From the NCBI GenBank assembly GCA_020349905.1, contig CP070702.1:1404468-1451708 (forward strand): DNA of 47,241 bases, given 5' to 3'. A model generated the notes under the pieces. It was not told where the DNA came from, searched no databases, and worked only from the letters and a program-made list of their open reading frames with translations. Positions 16,558 through 24,460 of the stretch are shown in pieces (positions within the stretch are counted from its first letter, which is position 1; every line of letters starts with the position of its first letter). This DNA comes from Candidatus Eiseniibacteriota bacterium (GTDB lineage: Bacteria > Eisenbacteria > RBG-16-71-46 > JAFGJU01). Made by a program: the position numbers and the translations under genes.

Positions 16558-17421
16558 ATGATAGAGACTCGAAGCCGCAAACAGAGTGGGGGGTCAGAGG
16601 AGGTCATTAAGACGGTGCAGTTCAGCGTGCTGCGGTATGACCCGAAGACTTTGCCCGCGCCCCGGGTCGACTCGTTCAACGTGCCCGTGACCAAAGGGCT
16701 GACGGTTCTGGACGGCCTACACTACATCAAGGAGAACCTGGACAGCTCGTTGGCCTGGAGATACTCGTGCAGGATGGGCGTGTGCGGCTCGTGCGGGATG
16801 TTCATAAACAGCTACCCCAGGCTTGCGTGCAACACGCAGGTTCTGGAGCTCAAGACGGACACGGTCCACCTCAAGCCTCTTCCCAACTTCGACATCATCA
16901 AGGACCTCGTCCCCGATCTCTCTGTCCTCTTTGAGAAACACCGTTCAGTCCGGCCCTTCATCGTACGCAGAGACGTCTCTATTGACGAGCTTCCTTCCGG
17001 CGAGTTCTTCCAGTCGGTGGAAGAGCTGGAGCGCTATCTCCAGTTCACGTACTGCATCAAGTGCGGCCTGTGCATGGCTGCCTGTCCCACGGTCGCGACG
17101 GACAGAAGATACCTCGGGCCCCAGCCTCTGACTCAGGCCTACCGCTACGACATCGACTCGAGGGACGACGGCTCTGATGAGCGCAAAGAAGAGGCGCTGG
17201 GCTCGCACGGAGCGTTTCGGTGCCATTTCGCCGGGGCGTGTTCCGAGGTGTGCCCGAAGGGTGTGGACCCGGCGCTCGGAATACAGCTCTCCAAACGTCG
17301 GGCATTTGTCGCCTCCTTGGGCCTGCTGCCCAAGAAGAGGCTTGCCGCAGTGGCGCCGCCCGTGACTTCGGCGAAGCGCCGCGAAGGCACCCCGGACGCT
17401 CCGGAGAGGACTGTCCGTTGA
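16558..17421 (+). CDS. sdhB: Succinate dehydrogenase iron-sulfur subunit
   Basis: A 287-residue electron-transfer subunit. The [2Fe-2S] site is CRMGVCGSCG plus a later Cys in RLACNT; the [4Fe-4S] site is CIKCGLCMAACP; the third cluster site is CHFAGACSEVCPKGVD. All ligands are present. It passes electrons from SdhA-bound FAD to the quinone site in SdhC/D. The C-terminus extends some 45 residues beyond the last cluster with a basic tail (KKRLAAVAPPVTSAKRREG), a little longer than usual. The ATG follows GAGGAGGAGT. Last gene of the operon. Confidence 0.95.
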   Translation: MIETRSRKQSGGSEEVIKTVQFSVLRYDPKTLPAPRVDSFNVPVTKGLTVLDGLHYIKENLDSSLAWRYSCRMGVCGSCGMFINSYPRLACNTQVLELKTDTVHLKPLPNFDIIKDLVPDLSVLFEKHRSVRPFIVRRDVSIDELPSGEFFQSVEELERYLQFTYCIKCGLCMAACPTVATDRRYLGPQPLTQAYRYDIDSRDDGSDERKEEALGSHGAFRCHFAGACSEVCPKGVDPALGIQLSKRRAFVASLGLLPKKRLAAVAPPVTSAKRREGTPDAPERTVR

Positions 17422-17492
17422 GGAGCGCTTGTCACGCTTCGGGTTGACCCGCACCCAGTGAGAACAGAGTCTTGCCTCAGTCGAGTAGCTCA

Positions 17493-18521
17493 ATGAAAGC
17501 GATGCTGCTTAGCAGACAGGCGCCCGTTGAGGAGGCTCCGCTCGAACTCGTGGAAATGGCGGTACCGGAGCCGCGCGAGGACGAGATTCTCATAAGGATA
17601 CTAACCTGCGGCATCTGCCATACCGACCTCCACACGGTGGAGGGCGACCTGCCTCTGCACAAGAGTCCCGTCATCCCCGGCCATCAGATAGTCGGCGTCG
17701 TGGAGAAACGTGGAGCGCGCGTCGAGTCCCTCGGTCTGGGTGAGAGAGTAGGCGTGGCGTGGCTTCACTGGACCTGTGGGAAGTGCCGGTACTGTTTGCG
17801 GGGTGACGAGAACCTCTGTGAGAACGCCAGGTTCACGGGCTGGGACGCAGACGGCGGCTACGCGGAGTTTGCAGTCGTGCCAGCGCACTTCTCCTACCCC
17901 TTGCCCGAAGGTCTTTCCGCCGTGGAAGTTGCTCCGCTGCTCTGCGCAGGAATCGTGGGCTTCAGGGCGCTTAAGCTGAGCGAAGTGCTGCCGGGCGAGA
18001 CTCTTGCCATGTACGGATTCGGCGCGTCGGCGCACGTCAACATACAGATAGCCCTGGGCCGGGGATGCAGAGTCATCGTGTTCTCGAGGAGCGCCGAGCA
18101 CAGGAGGCTGGCCCGAGACCTGGGTGCCACCTGGGCCGGCACGATAGAGGAGAAACCGCCACTCAGACCGGAGCGAGCCGTGATATTCGCCCCGGCCGGA
18201 CCGCTCGTTCGTCACGCCCTGGAGCTGGTGGACAAGGGCGGGACAGTTGCGCTCGCCTCGATTCACATGACACCCGTTCCCGAGCTGAACTACGAGACCC
18301 ATCTCTACAACGAGAAAAGGCTCAGAAGCGTTACGGCTGCGACGAGGCAGGACGGCGTAGAACTCTTGAGGGAAGCTGCCGCAGTTCCCGTAAGGACCAG
18401 GACTGAAGTCTTTTCACTCACTGATGCCAACAGGGCTCTCTGGCTTCTGAAGGAGAGCAAGATAAACGGGGCCGGGGTGCTGGAACCTGGCAGCCAGTCG
18501 CCGACGGTAAAGGACAGATAG
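17493..18521 (+). CDS. Zinc-dependent alcohol dehydrogenase
   Basis: A 342-residue MDR-family dehydrogenase. The catalytic zinc ligands are C42 (CGICHTDLH) and H64 (PGHQIVG), with a Cys in LLCAGIVGFRAL as the third. The structural zinc is held by C95, C98, C101 and C109 (CGKCRYC, then LC). The NAD(P)-binding loop reads YGFGASAH. The GHQ in place of the more common GHE is typical of one bacterial subgroup. It interconverts alcohols and aldehydes; the substrate is unknown. The ATG at 17493 (MKAMLL) is preferred because family members start there, although an in-frame TTG lies at 17472; neither has a strong ribosome site. It follows sdhB by 71 bp. Confidence 0.88.
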   Translation: MKAMLLSRQAPVEEAPLELVEMAVPEPREDEILIRILTCGICHTDLHTVEGDLPLHKSPVIPGHQIVGVVEKRGARVESLGLGERVGVAWLHWTCGKCRYCLRGDENLCENARFTGWDADGGYAEFAVVPAHFSYPLPEGLSAVEVAPLLCAGIVGFRALKLSEVLPGETLAMYGFGASAHVNIQIALGRGCRVIVFSRSAEHRRLARDLGATWAGTIEEKPPLRPERAVIFAPAGPLVRHALELVDKGGTVALASIHMTPVPELNYETHLYNEKRLRSVTAATRQDGVELLREAAAVPVRTRTEVFSLTDANRALWLLKESKINGAGVLEPGSQSPTVKDR

Positions 18522-18534
18522 CGGGATTGTCATC

Positions 18535-18555
18535 GCGGAGTGTTTTAAGCTCCGC
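18535..18555. terminator. Small hairpin after the alcohol dehydrogenase gene
   Basis: GCGGAG (18535-18540) and CTCCGC (18550-18555) form a 6-bp stem with a loop containing TTTT, 14 bp after the stop codon. No U-tract follows. It is either a weak terminator or part of the leader of the next gene. Confidence 0.3.
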
Positions 18556-18607
18556 CCGGACTCTCGGGTGCTCTTCCGCACGTGTCATCAGAAAAGGGGG
18601 AACAGGC

Positions 18608-21526
18608 ATGAGAGAGAAGGTTTTCGTCTCAAGGACAAGGCGTCTGCTGAGTGCGATGGTGTGGGTTGCGGTAGTCACGGGGTTCCTTCTTTCGGTCTGC
18701 CCGTGCGTAGCTCCACGCATCGTCCTCGCCTCAAAACAGGAGGTGGGGGACTGGTCGGAGAGGGGGCAAGGTGCTGACTTCGGGCCGGCGGTTCTGCTGG
18801 AAAACATCCAGGTGGACCGGAGCGTGCCGACGATTGAAAAGCTCCTCGGTTTCGTACCGGGCACACGAGTGGCGTCCTGCGAAGAGATAAACTTCTTCCT
18901 GAAGCAGCTGGCCGAATCTTCACCGCGCGTCGCCTTGGAGAAGTACGCCACGTCGTACGAGGGGAGGGACCTCTACTACATCGCCGTAAGCTCTGAAGAG
19001 AACATGGCGCGGCTTGAGGAGATAAGGCAATCCGTCTCGGCCCTCGCTGACCCTCGCGAATCCTCCAGCCACGACGCCGAGCGGCTGATCAACAAGACCC
19101 CCGCCGTGGCGTGGATGGAATACAGTATTCACGGGGACGAACCTTCGGGGTCCGACGCCGCTCTGTTCCTTGCCTATTATCTTGCCGCGGCTGAGGACTC
19201 TGTCGCGCGAGCTATACGAGACGCCGTGGTAGTGCTTGTTGACCCTGTTCAGAACCCCGATGGGAGGGAGAGATTCCGCGCCCAGATAGCCCAGTGGGCA
19301 GGCAAGAGACCCAATCCCGACACGCAGAGTCTGGAACATGCTGGGTTCTGGCCCTGGGGTCGGGCGAACCATTACCTTTTTGACTTGAACCGGGACTGGC
19401 TCGCGTTCCTTCACCCTGAAACACGTGGCAGGGCAGGGGCCATTACGAAGTGGCACCCTCAGCTAGTCGTGGACGCGCACGAGATGGGCGAATTCGACAC
19501 CTATCTCTTTTCTCCTCCGAGGGAGCCGTTCAATCCGAATATGACTCCCTCTCTCAGGAAGTGGCTCCAAGTGTTCGCCGTTGACCAGGCGAAAGCGTTC
19601 GACCGATTCGGCTGGAGCTACTACACGGAGGAATGGAACGAGGAGTGGTCTCCGATTTACGCCAATGTATGGGCCTCCCGCTCCGGAGCGGTAGGTATTC
19701 TCTACGAACAGGCCTCGGTTGGTGGGACCCTTGTGAAAAGACCAGACGAGACGTTGATGCACTATCCCGAGACTGTTCTCCATCAAGTCGTGAGCTCCAT
19801 AGCCAATCTCTCGACCGCGGCCCGGAACAGAGAGGAGCTGCTTCGTGATTTCTACGAGGAGAAAGCAAGAGCAGTCAGTTCCCCGCGCGGGGCGAGAAAG
19901 GCATACCTTATCCCGCAGGGAAACAACAAGACTCGCTCGCGAGAGCTTGTTTCTGTCCTGATGCGTCACGGTATCGAAGTCCACAGGGCTAATGAGGTCT
20001 TCGTGGCGAGAGACGTGCAGAGTTGCTTGGGGGGACGGGATGATTCCAAGAGTTTTCCAGAGGGCACGTACATAGTATTTCAAGCCCAGCCCTTGCGTTC
20101 CCTGCTCAACACGATCTTTGAGTTTGACCCTCGGATGTCCACTTCGTTTCTGGAGCAAGAGCGGCACGAACTGGAGAAACTTGGCCAGACGAAGCTGTAC
20201 GAGATAACCGCCTGGTCCCTTCCCCTCGCGTTCGGCGTGGAAGCGTACGAGGCCGGCTCCGTCGGACGCGTTCAGACGGAGAAACTCGGGGAGTTTGAGA
20301 GGGCGAGAGGTGAGGTCGTGCGGCCCGAGGCGTCGTACGGGTTCCTGGTTGACTACTCGGACGACAGCGGCGTGAAAGCCCTTGCGAAGCTCTTCGAGGA
20401 GGGATGCAAGGTAAAGGTGGCGCTGAAGCCCTTTGCCATCCAGGGAATGTCCTTCTCGCGGGGAACGCTGCTTGTTCCCCTGGAGGCTAACGCCGACGGT
20501 CTCGTCTCGACGCTGGAGAAGATAGCTGAAGAGACGGGGGCTGACTTCTACGGCGTAAGCACGGCCTGGACCGAAGAGGGTCCCGACCTCGGGGGCGGTT
20601 ACTTCAGACTCCTTCAGGAGCCGCGCGTGGCCGTGCTCACGGGCGGGCGCATCAACTTCACCTCGTATGGGGCTCTCTGGTTTCTCTTCGACAGGGAGCT
20701 GGGGTACCGATTCTCCGCGCTTGATGTAAACAGGGTCGACGAGTTCGACCTGGACAAGTACAACGTCATAATCCTTCCTTCGGTCTGGGGAAACCCGGGT
20801 CTCTATGCGGACATGCTCGGAAAGAAGAACGTGCAGAAGCTGAAGAGGTGGGTCGAACAGCGGGGCACTCTGATCTGTATGGCCGCTTCCTCCGCCTTTG
20901 CGGCCGACACTACCACGGGTTTCAGCGCCGTCAGGCTGCGAAGGCAAGCCCTGGCGCAACTGAAGGAATTCGAAGAGGCCCTCGCGCGAGAAGACGTGAT
21001 GAAGGCACACGAGATGGTCGACAGCCTTGCGGTCTGGGAAGGGAAGGGGCAGGAGGGCGAAACTTCCTCAGCCGGGACGGAGCAGGCAGCCGGGGAAGCG
21101 CGCCCCGAGAAGGTGGACGTGAAGGCGCTCGAAAGAGAAGACGCCTGGCTGCGTCGATTCATGGTGAGGGGAGCGATCCTGAAGTGCGACGTTGACGAAG
21201 AGCACTGGCTCACATCGGGTATGGGGAACGCGGTTACGGTTACCATTTTCAGCGACCACGTGTTTCTGTCCCAGCCTCCTGTCGAGACGGTCTGTAGATT
21301 CGCTGAAGGTGACTCGCTAAGGTTGAGCGGCCTCCTCTGGCCGGAGGCCAAGAAGAGACAGGCGCGAACCGCATACGCTACCAGGGAAGCACTCGGCAGA
21401 GGCCAGGTAATACTCTTTGCAGGCGAACCGTATTTCCGTGCGTTCTTCCACGGTTCAGGCAGGCTGCTGGAAAACGCGATTCTCCTTGGGCCGGGAATGG
21501 GGACTTCCGTACCGGTTCCGTGGTAG
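18608..21526 (+). CDS. Exported M14-family zinc carboxypeptidase
   Basis: A 972-residue protein with a signal peptide (hydrophobic core about 14-32). The M14 zinc site is complete: H175 and E178 in YSIHGDEPSG, and H291 in VVDAHEMGEF. The catalytic Glu is E367 in GILYEQASVGG. Surrounding motifs (VDPVQNPDGRERF, FDLNRDW) are typical of the large Bacteroidetes/FCB-type M14 proteins. Residues 420-972 hold an accessory region that includes a glutamine-amidotransferase-like Rossmann segment (VAVLTGGRINFTSYGALWF) of unclear function. It should remove C-terminal residues from peptides in the periplasm or at the surface. The ATG at 18608 follows a G-rich Shine-Dalgarno; the frame is open upstream to 18527. 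Confidence 0.9.
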   Translation: MREKVFVSRTRRLLSAMVWVAVVTGFLLSVCPCVAPRIVLASKQEVGDWSERGQGADFGPAVLLENIQVDRSVPTIEKLLGFVPGTRVASCEEINFFLKQLAESSPRVALEKYATSYEGRDLYYIAVSSEENMARLEEIRQSVSALADPRESSSHDAERLINKTPAVAWMEYSIHGDEPSGSDAALFLAYYLAAAEDSVARAIRDAVVVLVDPVQNPDGRERFRAQIAQWAGKRPNPDTQSLEHAGFWPWGRANHYLFDLNRDWLAFLHPETRGRAGAITKWHPQLVVDAHEMGEFDTYLFSPPREPFNPNMTPSLRKWLQVFAVDQAKAFDRFGWSYYTEEWNEEWSPIYANVWASRSGAVGILYEQASVGGTLVKRPDETLMHYPETVLHQVVSSIANLSTAARNREELLRDFYEEKARAVSSPRGARKAYLIPQGNNKTRSRELVSVLMRHGIEVHRANEVFVARDVQSCLGGRDDSKSFPEGTYIVFQAQPLRSLLNTIFEFDPRMSTSFLEQERHELEKLGQTKLYEITAWSLPLAFGVEAYEAGSVGRVQTEKLGEFERARGEVVRPEASYGFLVDYSDDSGVKALAKLFEEGCKVKVALKPFAIQGMSFSRGTLLVPLEANADGLVSTLEKIAEETGADFYGVSTAWTEEGPDLGGGYFRLLQEPRVAVLTGGRINFTSYGALWFLFDRELGYRFSALDVNRVDEFDLDKYNVIILPSVWGNPGLYADMLGKKNVQKLKRWVEQRGTLICMAASSAFAADTTTGFSAVRLRRQALAQLKEFEEALAREDVMKAHEMVDSLAVWEGKGQEGETSSAGTEQAAGEARPEKVDVKALEREDAWLRRFMVRGAILKCDVDEEHWLTSGMGNAVTVTIFSDHVFLSQPPVETVCRFAEGDSLRLSGLLWPEAKKRQARTAYATREALGRGQVILFAGEPYFRAFFHGSGRLLENAILLGPGMGTSVPVPW

Positions 21527-21559
21527 AGAAGGGGAAAACGAGATCAAGGGGAAGCTCGG

Positions 21560-22072
21560 ATGAGGAAGCCAGCTGATTTCACAAAAGAGGAATGGCGGGA
21601 GTTCGTATCTGACGCTGCCAAGAATTGGCTAGCGCACGACGGACTCTGGTTTCTGGAGGTGGAAAAGGAATTCGGACTCGATACTGCCATGAGACTGGAC
21701 AGGCAGGCCTGGGAGAAATTCACTGCGATTGAGGCCAAGCGTATCATGGAACGGCTTGGCATGAAGCCGGGTGGTGGGATTGGGGCTCTCGTAGAGGCAC
21801 TGGGTTTTCGTCTCTACGCCTTCATCAACGAGCAAGAGGTGAGCGAGCTGACTGAGGAAAGTTGCGTCTTCAGGATGAAGACCTGCCGCGTCCAGGACGC
21901 GCGCCGGAAAAAGGGGCTCGCCGATTTTCCCTGCAAGGAGATAGGCATAGTAGAGTACTCTAACTTCGCTGCGACCATCGACCCCAGGATAAAGACCGAG
22001 TGCATAACTTGCCCTCCGGACAGGCATCCAGAGGACACGTGGTGCGCCTGGAGGTTTCGGCTCGAGACTTGA
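21560..22072 (+). CDS. DUF6125-like small Cys protein
   Basis: A 170-residue soluble protein. The N-terminal half (WFLEVEKEFGLDTAMRLD, then EAKRIMERLG) and the end (ECITCPPDRHPEDTWCAWRF) match what I recall of the DUF6125 family, often annotated as a cytosolic protein related to ATC hydrolases. Its Cys ladder (KTCRVQD, FPCKEI, TECITC, TWCAW) parallels that of the protein at 4062-4568. The function is unknown; a bound metal or small ligand is plausible. The ATG follows AGGGGAAG. It lies 33 bp after the M14 gene on the same strand and may be cotranscribed, and converges with the subtilase gene 25 bp away. Confidence 0.65.
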   Translation: MRKPADFTKEEWREFVSDAAKNWLAHDGLWFLEVEKEFGLDTAMRLDRQAWEKFTAIEAKRIMERLGMKPGGGIGALVEALGFRLYAFINEQEVSELTEESCVFRMKTCRVQDARRKKGLADFPCKEIGIVEYSNFAATIDPRIKTECITCPPDRHPEDTWCAWRFRLET

Positions 22073-22097
22073 GGGGTAGGGTCGAAGGGGCCGGGTC

Positions 22098-24014
22098 CTA
22101 CTTGAGAAGAAGGAGCTTTCTGGTCTCGGTGGCCTCGCCCGCCGTGACTGCGAAGAAGTAGACGCCGGAAGGAAGTCCCCGTCCCGAGCCGTCCTTGCCG
22201 TCCCACACGACCGCGGCCGAGCCGCCCACGACAGTGAGCTGCCCGAAGTCCTTCACACACCTGCCTGCAACATCGCAGATACTGGCAGAGACCGGACCTG
22301 TACCGAGAGGTGCGGTGAGCCGGATGGAAATCATCGTGCCGGGATTAAACGGATTCGGGGCGTTTTCGATCTCGACGAAGGAATCGGCTGGCCCCACGGG
22401 CCCAGGCGACTCGTCCAGGGCTGAGAGAAGGACCCAGTTGGACGCGTCCTCCGCCTGGAGGATGCCCCATCCTACGAACGTGTCTGGCGAGCTTGAATTG
22501 GTGCCCGTCACGCGGATGGCCTCCCTCAGCATCACCGGATTCCACAGAGTGTTCTTCTGCAGTATGAGTGTTCCGCCTCCCGCGGCCAGAGGGGTGGCGC
22601 AGGATGTGCCTGCCGCCCTTCCGTAAGCCGTGCTGTCGCTAGGGTGGATGCAGTACACTGAGCTGCCCTGGGTGACTATCTCTGGTTTGATGCGGCCGTC
22701 GTACGTCGGACCTCGTGAGCTTGACGGCCAGTAGCTGCCCAACGAGTCCACGCCTCCGATGGACATGACACTGTCCCCGTCGGCGGGGGCGATGGCGTAG
22801 GGGTAACTGGTGGCGCCCCCGTTTCCCATGGCGGTGAAGACGCTCACGCCGTTGGCCACCGCCATGTCAGCGGCGATAGTAGTGACGGCGGTGTTACCGT
22901 CCATGTCCTCGTACGTGTACCAGGCTATGTAGCCGAGCGAACTTGTGACGAGGTCCACACCCAGGCTGTCCAGCCATTCGATTCCCATCACCCAGTAGTC
23001 CTCTTCCACCGGAGTCTCGGAGGAAACGTCCTCCGTCTTTGCCAGGGCGAACTCGGCGTCAAAGGCAACGCCCGAATACACGCCCTGCTTGAGGCCTCCG
23101 ATTATCCCCAGAATCATCGTACCGTGGTTGTGTTGGCTGGGGACGTCCTGGCCGGGTTCGTTGCTGGTCACGCTGTCCCAGTTTATGAAGTCCCACTGTG
23201 CGACCACCTTCGTACTGTCGAGTGCTTCGTGAACCAGATTGAAGCCCGTGTCCAGCACGCCGACGAACATACCGTCCCCTGTAATGCCCTGAGCATGAAG
23301 AGCGGGCGCCTGAATCATCTGAAGCTGGTTCCACGTGGCACCGTAGAAGGAGGTGTCGCCAGGGGCAGCGCTCGAGAGTAACTCTGAGGGGGCGGCGCGG
23401 GTTTCAGATTTAACGGGATGCTCTTCAGCAGGCCTGGGAACCTCCTCGAAGTGCAGCTCTCGCTTCGGAAACGACGCCACGGGTCTCACGGCCCTCACAG
23501 GCACCAGGTTGAGAAGACGGTTCACATCCCCGGCGCGACACCTGACGCTCACGGCGTTCAACCACTTGGATACGGCTCTGACCGTGAATCCTGAGTTTCG
23601 CAGGAGCTCTATGTTGTCCCGTGGTACCGGGACGTCTCTCCAGTCCACGAGCGGCTCCGCCCTCACCTTCGCCCTCCTGGCAAGAGCCCGAGGAGAGAAA
23701 CGGGTCCGCATCTCCGCCACCGCCCCGGCCACCTCTGAGGCTTCTCCCTTGTCCTTGAAGAAGACCCATAGTGTGACCGTGCTCTCAGGAGCTGCCTCGA
23801 AAGCCACGCGCAGCTTTTGAGGAATAGAGTCGTCACGGCCCAAGGCCGTCGCTGCGTGCGAGAGGTCGTAATTCCCGTGCCTCGGAGAAAGAACGTGTTC
23901 GTCGGAAGAGGTCGCTGCCTCAAGAGGATTGTGCGCGTAGGCGTGCGCCGGAAGTAACAGGGCAAGGGGAATAAGGCATGCAGCCGAATGAAACCATGCA
24001 CCAAAACTTCTCAT
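22098..24014 (-). CDS. Exported subtilisin-like (S8) serine protease with FlgD-type sorting domain
   Basis: A 638-residue secreted protease. The signal peptide (residues 1-27) ends in PAHAYA. A propeptide-like region covers about 65-190. The S8 triad is intact: D255 in VGVLDTGFN, H297 in HNHGTMILG and S471 in GTSCATPLAAG, with oxyanion N398 in AMGNGG. The end (NAPNPFNPG, CDVAGRCVKDF, GVYFFAV, KLLLLK) is a FlgD-Ig type sorting domain like that of the PLD protein. The frame is open to 24161, but only the ATG at 24014 gives a proper signal peptide. It lacks a Shine-Dalgarno and a promoter sits almost on top of it, so the mRNA may be nearly leaderless. Confidence 0.9.
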   Translation of the reverse strand: MRSFGAWFHSAACLIPLALLLPAHAYAHNPLEAATSSDEHVLSPRHGNYDLSHAATALGRDDSIPQKLRVAFEAAPESTVTLWVFFKDKGEASEVAGAVAEMRTRFSPRALARRAKVRAEPLVDWRDVPVPRDNIELLRNSGFTVRAVSKWLNAVSVRCRAGDVNRLLNLVPVRAVRPVASFPKRELHFEEVPRPAEEHPVKSETRAAPSELLSSAAPGDTSFYGATWNQLQMIQAPALHAQGITGDGMFVGVLDTGFNLVHEALDSTKVVAQWDFINWDSVTSNEPGQDVPSQHNHGTMILGIIGGLKQGVYSGVAFDAEFALAKTEDVSSETPVEEDYWVMGIEWLDSLGVDLVTSSLGYIAWYTYEDMDGNTAVTTIAADMAVANGVSVFTAMGNGGATSYPYAIAPADGDSVMSIGGVDSLGSYWPSSSRGPTYDGRIKPEIVTQGSSVYCIHPSDSTAYGRAAGTSCATPLAAGGGTLILQKNTLWNPVMLREAIRVTGTNSSSPDTFVGWGILQAEDASNWVLLSALDESPGPVGPADSFVEIENAPNPFNPGTMISIRLTAPLGTGPVSASICDVAGRCVKDFGQLTVVGGSAAVVWDGKDGSGRGLPSGVYFFAVTAGEATETRKLLLLK

Positions 24015-24024
24015 GGCGCAGGCA

Positions 24025-24053
24025 ATTATCGCATTTCCCGACCTCCAAATCAA
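24025..24053 (-). promoter_or_regulatory. Promoter of the subtilase gene, very close to its ATG
   Basis: On the minus strand, TTGATT (24048-24053), a 17-bp spacer and GATAAT (24025-24030). The expected start at about 24018 is only some 4 nt before the ATG at 24014. Confidence 0.5.
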
Positions 24054-24268
24054 GGCAAAAGACGGAGCCCAAAGCAATCGCGTCAGTTGCGGCGTCCGGC
24101 GAGAAGAGAACGCGGTTTTCGTGCCTCTCGGCTTCATCGCCGCTCTCGCAGGAAGCGTCATGGTATGGCTCGCGCACCGCGCAAAAACCTGACTCTCTCT
24201 TGCCGTCGCGGAAAGCTACGCAGTGGCCAACCTGGCCTTCTCTTTAAAGGGTGGCTCTCGGAGGCAAA

Positions 24269-24421
24269 ATGCGCTATTCTCCCATCGCGCCGCTTGTCTT
24301 TGCCACTCTGCACTTCGGTTACGAACTCGGAACGCTGGTCGGAATACGGAGGTGGCTCTCCGCCAGAAAGCGGCCTTCCGACCCTGTTGCCACGCCCGTT
24401 GCGACAACCGCGAGCCAGTAG
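24269..24421 (+). CDS. Small ORF, possible membrane-associated peptide or glycosyltransferase remnant
   Basis: A 50-codon ORF with a GGAGG (24260-24264) 4 nt before its ATG, ending 39 bp before the hydantoinase A gene. The first 30 residues (YSPIAPLVFATLHFGYELG, then TLVGIRRWL) resemble the end of some membrane-associated glycosyltransferases (LHFSYGLGFLRGL type); the last 20 are low-complexity. It could be a real small protein, a leader peptide for the next gene or a gene remnant. The rest of 24054-24460 shows no other gene. Confidence 0.35.
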   Translation: MRYSPIAPLVFATLHFGYELGTLVGIRRWLSARKRPSDPVATPVATTASQ

Positions 24422-24460
24422 ACCCTCGGCCGTCGCAGAATTCCTTCGAGGGGTTCCTGG

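Noticed and set aside
19463-21010. Minus-strand open frame of 515 codons opposite the M14 carboxypeptidase
   Set aside because: Codon-bias shadow; the plus frame has the complete zinc site and catalytic Glu.
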